A model generated the notes under the pieces. It ran no database searches. It was not told the DNA's origin and was given only the letters and a program-made list of their open reading frames with translations. The position numbers were made by a program, and so were the translations under genes. Shown one piece after another: positions 10,866 through 22,141 of a stretch of DNA of 64,000 nt. How positions within the stretch are numbered: position 1 is the stretch's first letter; every line of letters begins with the position of its first letter. The DNA is from Oxytricha trifallax (Eukaryota > Ciliophora > Spirotrichea > Sporadotrichida > Oxytrichidae): positions 1-64,000 of the forward strand of contig ARYC01001469.1 in NCBI GenBank assembly GCA_000711775.1, in the 5' to 3' direction.

Positions 10866-13590
10866 ATAAAAGTATATTAAGTATCTATAATTAGATTGTT
10901 CATATAAGTTTGCTTAATTATTAAACACTTAAATGATTAAACTAAATATATTTCTTAAACTTTTTCATCTATTTATTAGCATTATATTAATATTTAAAAT
11001 TATCTTATAAAACGGATCTCACAAATTAAATCAAAATTATATATAAAATCTTTCACTAAATATCTTTTTTATAAGTTTGGTCAAACATATTTAAATACAG
11101 TTTTATTTAAATATCCATTAAAATACTCCTTATAAAAATCATTTATGATCTAAGTTTAATTCGAATAATAAATTTGAGATTAATCTATAAATTTGAAGAG
11201 AGATAAGTAATTACTTAGTAAAAGTAAGAAACATTCTTTATGCGAATCTCATCTTTTGGTATTAAATTTTGTTTCAATTTGCTAGTCATTAGCACTAAAC
11301 ATGGACTATCTAGTCTCTTGATAACTTTAAACGATATGTTAATGACTTACACAATTTAGTTGTAAATTATTGGCATTATGATTTAAAGAAAGAACTTTTA
11401 TCTATGTCAAAGTTATACACGAATCATACTTGCTTTTATATCTTTACTTAGCTATTTAATTATACATTACCATTATTCACTCAATATTCTCTGTGATTGT
11501 TCATTTATAATATTTATTGCTCTTATTATCATCAGTAAGTCATATATTTTTACAAAAAATATATTGCAAGTTACAGTTTTTTCTCTTTTTAATAGACTTA
11601 TCATTGATAAAATAACCTTATATAGATATTATATGAATATATAAAATTACTTTATTATTGATAGTATTTTTAATAGCGATACATATTGCTGAATTTCCAA
11701 GGTCAAACTCTTTGTTTGATAAGTCAAAAAACTAGCCAGATCTTACAATTGGCTAAGTCCTTAAAGAAATTATGTCAGCAGCTATATGTATAGGTGCTAT
11801 TTGGATTATTCATTGAATTATGAGAGTCATTTATGCTTTTAATAAACAAGCAATTAAGTATAAATTAGCTATTTTTTGTAGTGACTCTAATTATTACTTT
11901 ACAGAACTCTCTTGAAAAGTGATATAGTCTGTCATAAAAGAAAGCTCGATCCAATTCTTGGCAAAAATAAGTAATTCAATGATGGTCCTTGAGCTTGTTG
12001 ATAGAAGCTTACCAGATTTAATAAGGACCTTTTAATATTCATACTTCAACTATTTCTACAAAACAAGTTTTAGAAACATACGGTAAATATTGTAAATATA
12101 TTAAAACAAAAACTATACATTTAATTCTCTTTTTATCATAATGTAAAATACTTAATTAATATTTTAACCATAAATTGAAGATGTTCTTTTTAAGTGATAA
12201 ACAAAAGAAAGCATATCTAAGCATATAAGTAAAGCAAGATTTTAACTTGATTCTCATTAAATAGAAATCAAATATAGATCTAGCAGACTACGATCATATC
12301 ACGAACTTATCATATTAAAAGGAGATAAAATAAGATATTAAGATTAATTTACCAATTATAAGGTAGATCAGGCCAAGACTTAAGCTTAAGTAGCTGGGTT
12401 TGAATAAGTAAGTTGGTTTAATGCCTGAAAAAGCCAGGAAGAATCACAATAGATCAAAAAATTAAATATACTCATTCAATATTAGTTGTGAAAGTGACAT
12501 CATCTTGTTCAAGATTGATTTAAATGTTTAATTAAACCATTTTAAGCATAACAAATTGTTATTTGTAATTTATAAATCAATCTAAGATATTCTTCATCTA
12601 ATTATAAACTACATAATTAAAATAATATTTAAGAATTTACAAGCTCATATTGATTTTCGAAATTATAGATGAATTTATTGATAATTTAGATATAATTAAT
12701 TCAATTGAAATTAAATAGCTAATTAATAATAATATATAATTATAATAACTAGTCTTTTCTAATTAATTAATTTTATATTAAATAATATGGTTATATTTTA
12801 TAAAATTAAGTAGATATGTAGTAAGAATCCAATATTCTTATTTTATAAGAAGCAAAGTGATCTTCAAATAGATTGAATCTCTTATCTCTTCAAATCAATA
12901 CTAATAGTAATTATAAATATCATTTTTACCTAATTTATTTAGTTAAATTAAGCTATTTCTCATTTGATTATTGGTAATCTTCATTTTCTTGAATGATGTG
13001 ATTCCATATCCTTGGATGTTATACTTTTATATTATAATTGAAACGACTAAAGAGATACTGTAAGAAAAGTCACTTTTAGAAATGCCTGTCTTGGACACTC
13101 ATACTTGCCAGCAACCTTTTTCATCCTATGGTAGTCCATTAAGGTTAAAATTGCACAAATCTAGGTCTCAAAGGCTTTTCTACAAAAGACATATCTTTGA
13201 AGTTCCTAGAAGTGAGTCATTGCAGAATTGAAACTGGCCTTTCACAAATTATCTACTATTCATTTGGATTAAATTAAAATTTGTCTTTGCATACAAGTAC
13301 CTGAACTAGTAGTCATACAAGGCTCTAAATATCCTTATTGGATTCCTGGCTTTTAAATAGACAGAATAATGTTCAAAGTGTTTTATTTTATGTGGTCCAT
13401 TTTGTTCTCAGATAAAATATATAGAGTTATTAAATATTTTTATTATTGTGATCTAACAAAATTAGGCTTCTTTCTTTTGTTAATTAATTATTTATATTTA
13501 CATTCAAATTTATCCAGCTTTAAATTACTTGCTGTCACTTTAAAATCTATTTAAACATGTTTAACATTAAATCAGGAATGAGACGATAAA
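10866..13590. other. AT-rich region with one weak coding-like segment
   Basis: Mostly AT-rich. A plus-strand frame at about 11650-11817 encodes a hydrophobic segment followed by a stretch containing FDKSKNQPDLTIGQVLKEI and a second hydrophobic end before TGA. It faintly resembles membrane-transport proteins but carries no diagnostic motif. The remainder shows nothing specific. Confidence 0.3.
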
Positions 13591-13591
13591 A

Positions 13592-13849
13592 ATGTCGTAC
13601 ATGATGGTTATAGATACTGTTATAAAGGTCGGCAAATTCTTCAGCGTTCCAAATTTCAACATTGATTTAAGTCTAAAAATTGACGAATTTGACCTCTGTA
13701 ACTTAGATTGTGAAAGTCTGGTGCTGTAATGTGAAGAAAATGACATAGGTCAAGATAATCAAATTCTTCAAATGCTACACTCATATATTCAGCTAACTAT
13801 CTATTTTTAAATAATACATTACAAATCATATTATTGGTACAGAATTTGA
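13592..13849 (+). CDS. 85-aa acidic ORF, unassigned
   Basis: ATG at 13592, TGA at 13847-13849, uninterrupted in the ciliate code. The product starts MSYMMVIDTVIKVG and has an acidic centre (DEFDLCNLDCESLVLQCEEN). It lies about 1 kb upstream of a LINE C-terminal fragment, an order similar to the acidic frames at 16502 and 51185. No domain was recognised. Confidence 0.35.
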
Positions 13850-14529
13850 CTATAATTATTTAACATTTTACCACAATTCATAAAAAACTCACTTACCAAT
13901 GAATAATAAGATGGTATTGACAAAATATTTATCTCAGTTTAAACATTTAATATAACTATACTTATTATATTGTTAGAATACTAAGATAAAAATTAGAAGA
14001 GGAGTAATATAAGAGGGGGAGTCATCCTCACCCTACTTCATGCTACAGTTTGATAATGCCATTAGAACATTCGTAGTTCAAGTTCAATATCAAAACCAAA
14101 ATAAGAACATTTCTAAGATACAACCTAACGATTAATGATGAAAAATGCGTAGACAACAGGCTTAAAAATTAGATTATGCAAACCACTTCTAAGTTAACAA
14201 TAATATTAGATACATAGACCCATTTTTAGTAAAATCCCTTTAAAAAATATTTGAGGGGATAATCTCAGATATAAATAGTGAGTAAAAACTTAATATTGAA
14301 CAGATTAAAAAGTGATGATTACCATTATTAAAATATATATTCATAGGAAATTTTATCAAGAGTCCAAGCTAAATTCACACCATATTGAGTAACAAGTAAA
14401 AAATTAATTCATAAGAAGAAATAATTAAAATATAAATTAATGGAGCAGCCAGTTATTTATAGTGGTGAACCTGTTCTCAGCAATTCTTACCTCAATAGAT
14501 ATAATATTTTTGGTAATTCCCCTTAATAA

Positions 14530-15120
14530 ACTTAATAACAGATCTTATAATGATCTATTTAATTTATGAAATAATACAAACTATCATATCCAATATGCCC
14601 TACATAAGAATTGATTGGATTGACAATTATGATAATCTAAGGCAAATATATAACCTTTATTCTAACGCTCAACTCATGGAAATTGAGGTTAAAATATCAA
14701 AGTATTGCTATTTTAGAGAGAAATACAAACCTAAGTTCAGGCCTAACTAATTAATGATTCTAATACATCACAATCCAAAATCTTTTAATAAATCAATAAC
14801 ATGCAAATGCCACAACAATTTGAAGCAAATCGGAAATATCTTCCCCATTTAAACATTGATATTAAAAAACTCAGGCATAAACTCGGCTAACTAACTAGAA
14901 ATATTAAGAAAGCTGTGGTTGAAAGAAGCGAATTTGACTATGATCCTAATTCAGTCATGAACATCAAGAAAGAACATTAGTATTCAAGTATCAATCTGAA
15001 AAGAAAACAAAGAGTCATTAAAACAAAGCAAATGAGATTCAACCAAAACAACTTTACCCTAACGTATTAATATAGATATATGATGACAGTTCCTCATCAA
15101 TCTTAATGTGATCATTTGAT
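14530..15120 (+). mobile_element. LINE ORF2 C-terminal fragment, plus strand
   Basis: The frame starting at ATG 14801 encodes LPHLNIDIKKLRHKLG followed by SEFDYDPNSVMNIKKEH. The LINE frame at about 17739-17900 encodes the matching LPKIEVDIKQLRYILG and CNFDYNPEITKIIEKH, so the two are diverged copies of one C-terminal domain. The preceding frame (14550-14750 and beyond) is probably part of the same ORF2. No conserved 3' stem-loop was seen after it, so the copy seems to lack its 3' end. Confidence 0.55.
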
Positions 15121-15660
15121 TGAAGTAATTATTTAAATTAGTTTTACTTATTAATAATTATTCATTTAAATCATAAAATAGATTTTAAGCAAAATATTTT
15201 AATAAAATTATGTAAGGATGATTTATCTATCCCTATTTAAGCATATTAGTAAATCCCTTTGGTAAAATAGAGTAATAATTAACTTAGAGATCAAAAATCC
15301 AGAGTTATTAAATATTAATCAGCATTATTTATAATTTTTGGTATAGATATTTTTGCAGTATAGTTTGACTATATATTTATGTAGAATAATATGAAGACTT
15401 TGATTTAAAATGAAAATAATAAATATAATTAAGTATTAGGATTATCTTAAATATGCATGTATAAAACAGAACAGCTTTGTCATCATTCCACTCACCTTCA
15501 TACAGATCCCAATCTGCATGAATTATTTTTTCTTATTATTGTGTCTCTTTTCTTTACTGAAGCCTCATCTTCTTACTTCAAATCTCTGAAGTACAGTCAA
15601 ATGGGTATTAATATAAATTCAGATATTTAAAATGTATCTTAAAAAATTATGTGAATGTAA

Positions 15661-15963
15661 TCATGCTCCGTCTTTGTCTAACAAGTTTTCCATTTTAATT
15701 TTTAATTATTAATTAATCAATTTCCTATTATAAATTATAATTAGCTAGCTAGGAATTTATTTATTACTAAGTTGAGGAACTATATCAGAAGAGTAATTGT
15801 CATAGTCAGATGCGATAAACAGTCCCTCGGTGATTATTCTAGAATTTTTATCCTGCTTGGTTGAGATTTCATCAACTTGGATAGCATTGGTAACTTCATC
15901 AAGAATTAGGATCTTTGGATCTTTAATGAGCACTCTTGCAATAGCGATTCTTTGCTTCAGACT
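15661..15963 (-). pseudogene. ABC transporter ATP-binding domain remnant
   Basis: The minus-strand frame encodes SLKQRIAIARVLIKDPKILI followed by LDEVTNAI. This is the signature-to-Walker-B region of an ABC ATPase (consensus LSGGQ.QRIAIARA...P.ILLLDEATSA). Just upstream, in another frame, PPGETSS and IRDVDLSDL sit where the Walker A and pre-Q-loop regions would be, but the DNA between is too short and frames change, so the domain is collapsed. The canonical SGG of the signature is missing. Only about 15780-15963 looks protein-like; the frame then runs through AT-rich DNA to TGA. It may be a decayed gene or a partial paralogous segment. Confidence 0.6.
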
Positions 15964-16501
15964 TCATGATATCAAAGATCACTTAAATCAACATCTCTTA
16001 TCGAGTCTTTCATGTAACTTGAGGTCTCACCAGGAGGTGTAAGCACAATAGCACTTCAGGATCAGTAGTTTCCCCCTCAATAGGAGTAGAACTTGTAACT
16101 ACTAGAGAGTTTTGACCCTGGCACTCTTGGACTTCTTCAGCTGTAACTACTATTGTTTTCAATTAAATGCCAAGATCAGACATATTTCCTCAAAACATAA
16201 TGAATAATACTTCATATTTTTAAGAAAATTTTTCATTAATTATATGAATTTCATAAGAACATCTCTTATACAATTTTTTATAAATCAGTTAGCATTTCAC
16301 CCATTATAGTTATTTTATTAAATTATCTACATTTAATTAAATATGAATGTAACTTGAGATATTAATAGCTAGATTAATATTACTGATAAGTAATATTTAG
16401 AAAAGTACGACAATAATTACATTTAAATTAATAATAACAAAAAAAGAACCATACAAAAAACAATAAAGTACATAGTTATCATAATAATTTCATATGTTAC
16501 T

Positions 16502-16933
16502 CATATTGAATATTTCGACATTAGTTCATATGTTGGAAATGATTTTAATGACGCTTAGAACCTCTATAATGAAGATTGTGATGATGAGGATGATAACTCC
16601 GATTTCTCTGAAGAATCGGACTTCTTTTAACAAGATAATTCATAAGATTACTTAGAATCTAACAATGACTTCTATGATCAGAATTTAGAACAGAATTTGG
16701 CAGACATAGGACCGAAATTCATAAGTTTTGATCACTAATCAGAATAAGTATCCATATCGGACAAATGTCAATAACGGCATCACATCTTGTGCAACCATAT
16801 TATAATTTATAATAATAAAATACTAACAAAAGTATTACTAGAGGAGTAACTTATGGTAGTAAGACTTCACCACTTTTATTCATTTTGTTGCTAGACGATA
16901 CAATTAAATCATTTGAAGTTAATTTTAAAATGA
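16502..16933 (+). CDS. acidic ORF upstream of a LINE reverse transcriptase
   Basis: An open ciliate-code frame to TGA 16931-16933, without a clear ATG. It encodes an acidic stretch (for example NEDCDDEDDNSDFSEESDFF) and a Cys/His-containing tail (DKCQQRHHILCNH). The frame at 51185-51670 shows a similar order, with an acidic middle followed by RCKQMCQIHHG. It overlaps the reverse-transcriptase frame. It may be the ORF1-like protein of the LINE, but this is inference. Confidence 0.4.
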
Positions 16934-18045
16934 AGAATAGACACAAAATCAAAGTTTATGCTGAAGATATTGCCATTGTGTTTGATCCAGGGGGATTAAG
17001 TAGAAGACATGAAGTTTAAAATTACTAATCATTTTAAGAGCTATGAACTAATAATTAATGAAGACAAATGTGAAAATAAAGGTGCTAAAAAATTTAACTT
17101 TACAAAAATTATATAATTAAAAAAAGAACAGATACCTAGGTCTAATCATAAGTTCACATCCAATTAAAATATTTGAGGAAGTAGTTAATAATATCTTCCA
17201 TGAGAGTATAACTTCTTTTCTTAATAGATTTAATAGAGACTGCTACTTATATCAGAGAGTTTACTAACAATATATTTTCTCAAGAGTTTAATCTAAGATA
17301 ACCCAGCTTTTAACATCAATAAAAGCCTATTTATTAACTGAATTGATAGATAAGTATAAGCAAAGTTTGGTATCATTTATTCAAAAATAATAATATTCAT
17401 TTCTTAAAAAGTTCCATCCTAATAAACTTAAACTTTATAAATTTTCTCCATTTTTGAATGATTTACTAATGATTTCTCAAATTCAATAAAAATACACTAA
17501 GAAGAATGAAAACGTGGACAGACTTAAGAAAGATTGGATTGAAAAATATCAAATTCTATGGTAAACTTTGGTCCACTTCTTAGGAGTATAAATTATGGAA
17601 CTTGACTAGGATGAAGAAAAATAACAGTACTACAGAGCTAAGATGATAGCCAAATACCTTCCTAATAGTCTAGTCGTACTTATTTAATATCAGCCCAGAG
17701 CATTTATTAAAACTCTTTAATGTTATTGTAGACAACAATTTGAAGTTTATTGGGAACATCTCCCAAAAATAGAAGTTGATATAAAACAATTAAGGTATAT
17801 TTTAGGAATACTAGCATAAATAATTCAAAAATTTGATAGAAAAAGATGTAATTTCGATTACAATCCTGAAATAACTAAAATAATTGAAAAACACATGTAA
17901 GAAATCAGTATCAGCTTACAATGATATCAGCCATTAATTAGACAGAATCTATGGAACATTCTATTGAATAAGGCTTGATCTTTACATATTACAAATATAT
18001 TATCCGTGGGGTCCTAGAGGCTCCATTGTAGATTAATTGTTATTA
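16842..18045 (+). mobile_element. LINE with reverse-transcriptase palm and 3' end
   Basis: The plus-strand frame encodes TRGVTYGSKTSPLLFILLLD and then HKIKVYAEDIAIVF. These match the RT motifs around GxxQGS..SPLLF and the YADD catalytic box (here YAED, with the first Asp replaced). A shifted frame continues with INEDKCENKG and YLGLIISSHP, the YLG motif of LINE reverse transcriptases. The C-terminal LPKIEVDIKQLRYILG region follows at about 17739. The element ends with GAATAAGGCTTG, a GTGGGGTCCTAG stem region and a TATTATTACC tail near 18045. Frameshifts and the altered active site show that it is dead. Confidence 0.8.
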
Positions 18046-18142
18046 TTACCAAAATCATTTAAATTAATACTTAATCAAAGGTTTTATATTGATTTATGAA
18101 TTAATGCTCTTTATAATAATGCTATTTAGATAGGATATTTTT

Positions 18143-18250
18143 TAAGTTGTTTGATTGATGAAAGTAGACTATTAATGCATGCTTTGTTCGGGTTTTAATA
18201 GGGTTTTTGTAGGGGTTTAATGTTTAAATATTAGTAATTTAAGTGATTAT
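18143..18250 (+). repeat. TBE left terminal repeat (degenerate tip)
   Basis: TTGTTTGATTGATGAAAGTA and the GGGTTTTAATAGGG units are the complement of the right-end repeat at 24005-24105. The outermost CAAAACCCC unit is missing or mutated; the sequence outside is T-rich. Confidence 0.8.
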
Positions 18251-19300
18251 ATGCGAGGTTTGTGGTCAGTTTATGACAGTGACTATATAGATTTATTGTT
18301 TAAGTTGCGATATAGATGTGATGAATATAGTGATCAACTCAATCCTATTCTAAATTACACGTCTATAGAATGGCTTCTCAATAAATCTCCAGCAACTGTG
18401 AGGTCTCACTGTCTATTAGCATTGAATTAAAAGAGGTAGCATCTTAATTCTAAGCCTAAGAGACCCTTAAAATTTTAGCAGCATCATATTGAATATCTTA
18501 TTAATGATAAGACTATTAATTACTGGGCTCAATTCTCTCTATCTTAGAGGGCTGTGATGTTTCATCGCCAATTTCCTGAGCTACACATCTCTGTATAATC
18601 CATAGCTAATATCTATAAAAAGAATGGTATATCTTATAAGACAGTCAACCGCATTAAGAGAGTGATCGACTTTAATGTTCCATTTTATAAGGATAATTTA
18701 AATTATATATTCGATTAAATGCAGAGGGCTTAAGAGCATAATATAAAGTTCATACATGCTGATGAGGCAGTATTCACGTTTAATACCTTCATATCGAGGT
18801 CTTGGTATAAGAGGTACAGCAACATAGAAGTTTATGATCAAAAGGTTAAGGTATAAACTCATGCAATCCTTAGTGGAATCAGTGAAGATAGTGGGCTTGA
18901 GACTTATGTTATCCACCCTCGCTCTATTTAGACTGAATAATATATTAAATTTTTGCAATAGCTCAAAGATAAGTATGCTGACTAAGAGATCATCCTGTTT
19001 GTTGATAACTTATCAGTTCATAAAACTAAAGACTTAAGGAGAGAATATGAAAGGCTAAACATAACACCTGTATTTAATGTTCCTTATAACCCTCAGTTCA
19101 ATGGAATTGAACTATATTGGGGCCTATTAAAAGGCCACTACAAGAAACTTCTGCTCTATCATTTGATGCACGATCTGAAGATAGATACAGTAGATTTTAT
19201 TAAAAGTGCTGCTAAAAGAGTCAGCGATGATAAAGCAAAAGTTTGCGCAAGAGAAGGAAGATTTTGTGTTTATAAATAAGTATTAGATTTAAACGAATGA
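18251..19300 (+). CDS. TBE 42-kDa transposase, intact
   Basis: This DDE transposase of the Tc1/mariner/IS630 superfamily should cut and join the element at its telomere-like ends. The frame from ATG 18251 to TGA 19298-19300 is uninterrupted in the ciliate code (349 aa, close to 42 kDa), with many in-frame TAA/TAG codons. Catalytic residues are visible: Asp 171 in HADEAVF, Asp 252 in FVDNLSVHK and Glu 287 in NPQFNGIELYWGLLK. The spacing between the last two is 34 residues (DD34E). The N-terminal half is rich in basic residues and is probably DNA-binding. It is convergent with the 22-kDa gene; the two stop codons are only 6 bases apart. The copy at 49083-50134 is about 90% similar but frameshifted, so this one has escaped decay or is younger. 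Confidence 0.93.
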
Positions 19301-19306
19301 ATAAGT

Positions 19307-20097
19307 TCACATATTAAATTTGCCCGTAAAGGGATTTGGCTTCTCTTTCTTTTCTTCCTCTTAAGGCTTGCTTGGGCCCATGTTTCTTCTCTTAGTGCCA
19401 GCTCCTGCATCTATGTTCATCTCTTCTGGCTTTTATAAATCTTTGAAGAGCCTCTTACTCAATTCATGTTTTACTTGAAACTTTCTCTCTCTGTTTAACT
19501 TACTGCGCTCTTTCATCAAGTATATAGCAGTACCAGGTTTTTCTATAAAGTTAGAAGGCTAAGCTTACTTGAGATGAATGGATACTTCTGCAGTTCCTAC
19601 AGCCATGAGTCACTGATTTTGATTCCCTGCTTCTCTTTCTCTTCAGGAGAGATGCTGTAGCGTTTCTTATGAGCTTCTTAAATTACTTCACTTAAGTACT
19701 CTGGTTTAAGAGTTCCAAGAACTCCAAAGAAGAAGTTTCTCTCTGGTAACTTATTTGAGAGTTGTAACTTTGATGGTAGGTACAGAGCAACATCTGGATC
19801 ACTCATAGCATCATCATAGAGGTTTGTCACTGAGATTTCAGGGTAGTTAGGTATCTCAATCATCTTTATTTCATTGGTCTTAAAAACTTTTATCTCTTCA
19901 CTTAGTAAGGCTTTTAAGAATGATGTTTTTGTTCCTTCCTAAGTTGGCAAGAATAATCAAACTATGGTTTATATTTAAGTATTTGATAAAAGCTTACCCT
20001 GCTATACCAAATATCTATAGAGGTCCTCCTTACTTCGAAATTTTCCTATCAATTCTTGACATTGTATTCTCTTCATTGCATCATTCATAGACTCCAT
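19307..20097 (-). CDS. TBE 22-kDa protein gene, with two probable introns
   Basis: Accessory protein gene of TBE; its biochemical role is not known. It starts MESMNDAMKRIQCQELIG at 20097. The unspliced frame meets a TGA at about 19961-19963 and later runs out of frame. Removing a GT-AG segment (63 or 69 bases, about 19926-19994) and a 26-base GTAAGC...TTCTAACTTTATAG segment at about 19546-19571 gives one frame of about 232 residues. That frame ends at TGA 19307-19309, 6 bases from the transposase stop. The product contains MIEIPNYPEISVTNLYDDAM, RNFFFGVLGTLKPEYL and a Lys/Glu-rich tail. Both splice-like segments are conserved in position in the copy at 48297-49076. The intron reading is inferred; the alternative is two frame changes shared by both copies. 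Confidence 0.8.
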
Positions 20098-20660
20098 CTT
20101 GCTTCCACTTTCTTAATGTTTATGAAATTTAAAATTATGGATAATCATTCTAAAATTACTAAAATTTTACAACTAAATAGAGAGATCCAACTGGAGGTCA
20201 ACTTGAATCACATATATAGAAAAAGATGGAGAAAGTTTCTCCAAGTTTCAAAGTTTGACTTCCATTTTTATCAAACTATCTCCATTAAATTGTTCCTAAT
20301 AATGTTTAATTATTTTAGGAGGTCCTCCAAATTAAGTTCAAACTTTATTAGGAGTTAAATTTTAAGGTTAAAACTTAATTAGGAGCATAATTAATTTAAA
20401 AATGTTGAATAAATTTACTTCCAAATTAAGTTCAAACTTGATTTGGAGGACCTTCTAGAGAAAAAAAACTTCATTAGGAGTATTTTAATTTACTAAAATG
20501 TTTAAAATTCTCATAAAATATGTCAACTTAGAGTCTTTTATGTTTAGTTAATTTTCTTACCTCTCAGCAAAGAATCTACCAGAGTGTCTTATACTCGACT
20601 ACTATAGTTTATCAAGGTATATTATATCATTATTATAATAAAATATATCAGCAAACTAAA
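20098..20660. other. TBE intergenic region with direct repeats
   Basis: Divergent spacer between the 22-kDa and 57-kDa genes. It contains two direct copies of CCAAATTAAGTTCAAACTT (about 20328 and 20420) with nearby GGAGGTCCTCC and TTTGGAGGACC, which pair as inverted segments. The TBE at 45879-50272 keeps part of this arrangement. It probably holds the promoters of both genes, but no promoter motif was identified. Confidence 0.5.
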
Positions 20661-22086
20661 ATGAGCGCTAACCTGTTAAGAAGAGCGGCATTACTTGGAT
20701 CAAGTCAATAAAAGTTATCATTCCAGCAACCAAGAAAAGTAGAGACCAGAGACGCTTTACTCAGTGAAGCCTACTTATGACAACTTTGACCAGTCTAGCT
20801 TTGATATTTAAATATAAGTTAAGTAGGAGGTTATCAAAGAAGCTTTGCAAATTGAGGAGGAGGTTAAACAACCCGCCATAGAGCATTAATAAATACCAGC
20901 CAAAGTTGACTATTAATGCAAAGAATGCAATAAAGTTTTCCCTTACAAGTCAACTTATAAGAACTTGAGAGATATACACAACGATATGCCAAGGTTATAT
21001 CTCAAGCATTAAAAGAAAGATGGGAAGTATGTCTGTGAGTTCTGTGAGAAGCCATATTCTCATACTAGAGACCTCAAAGTGCACTTAAAGAAAAAGCACA
21101 ATTAAAGTTTTGTCTTTATTCATGAACCTACAGGGAATAGATTCCTCTAAAAGAGGAGATCAAGAAAACAAATGGAGTCTTTTAGAGTTGAAGTCTAGAA
21201 GTAAGTCAAAATGAAGAAAGCAGTCAAGAACTTTCCAGTCTCTGAGATCAATAAAATCATTGTTAAAATAGAGGCAATGAAGATTCCCATATTAAAAATT
21301 ATTGACTTAGATTCTTGCCTAGAAAGCTACCTCACTCTTGAAGATAAAATAGAGAAGAGAGTCATTACTGATGACTAATATGCTTACAAGATATATCCAT
21401 TCAATTACTTCCTTGCTGATGACAAGTTCCAAATGGAATTTGCAAATGAGTATTATGCTCTTTAAAAGGCAAAGTTAAATGAGTGCAGGCATATCATCTA
21501 GCTTGATGCTATTTTACTTGGTAAAGATCATGTAGCCTTCAGGCTTCCTTTACTTGAAATGACTTACAGAGAATTCTTATCTGACAATAGATGTCAGAGA
21601 TAAATTGGCTAGATAGTATAGCAGATAGTTGAGGGGATTGAAGAGCTTCACAAGCTAGGTTATGTTCATAGAGACTTAAAGCCAGAGAATATCATGTTGA
21701 ACTTTCAGCCTCTTAGAGTTTATATTATTGACTTCAACAGAGCTCAAAGAGTGCAAGCCTCTGCATAAGGAATGTATACGGCACTCCTGGATATTTCCCA
21801 AGATGGAGACACTTAATGGGATATCTGGGCTCTAGCAGTAATAATAATAGAGAGCGACATGCCAAGAAACGACTACTTTAGATGCAGGGGTGAGAGAGAT
21901 TCTAAGCAGAGAATCAAACAATATCTCGATAAAAATAAAATAAATGGAGGTCTCAGAGAACTTGCATACTCAACTATTATCAAGCCAAGCTAAGAGAATT
22001 AACAAACAATAGAAACAATTAAACATCATCTTAGAAAGATAAAATTCAGAGAACTGCCACATGACACTAAGCTTATGTTTGTGTGA
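20661..22086 (+). pseudogene. TBE 57-kDa zinc-finger/kinase-like gene, broken
   Basis: Starts MSANLLRRAALLGSSQQKLS at 20661 and ends at TGA 22084-22086. Two C2H2-like fingers lie at about 20916-21105: CKECNKVFPYKSTYKNLRDI and YVCEFCEKPYSHTRDLKVHL with a following H. The kinase-like half encodes GYVHRDLKPENIM near 21658 and IIDFNRAQR, where DFG is replaced by DFN. Compared with the copy at 46036-47483, a G-to-A change (TGG to TGA) and a deleted base near 20760-20778 destroy the N-terminal frame. Near 21770-21800 a missing base and a 21-base deletion remove the APE-like EREDW region. This copy cannot make the full protein. Confidence 0.88.
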
Positions 22087-22141
22087 GATATTTTAAAAAC
22101 TCGCTTGTTATACTCACTTAAATTACTAATATTTAAACATT

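Noticed and set aside
20056-20358. 100-codon plus-strand frame in the TBE spacer
   Set aside because: It overlaps the start of the 22-kDa gene in antisense, is not kept in the second TBE copy and contains the direct repeats.
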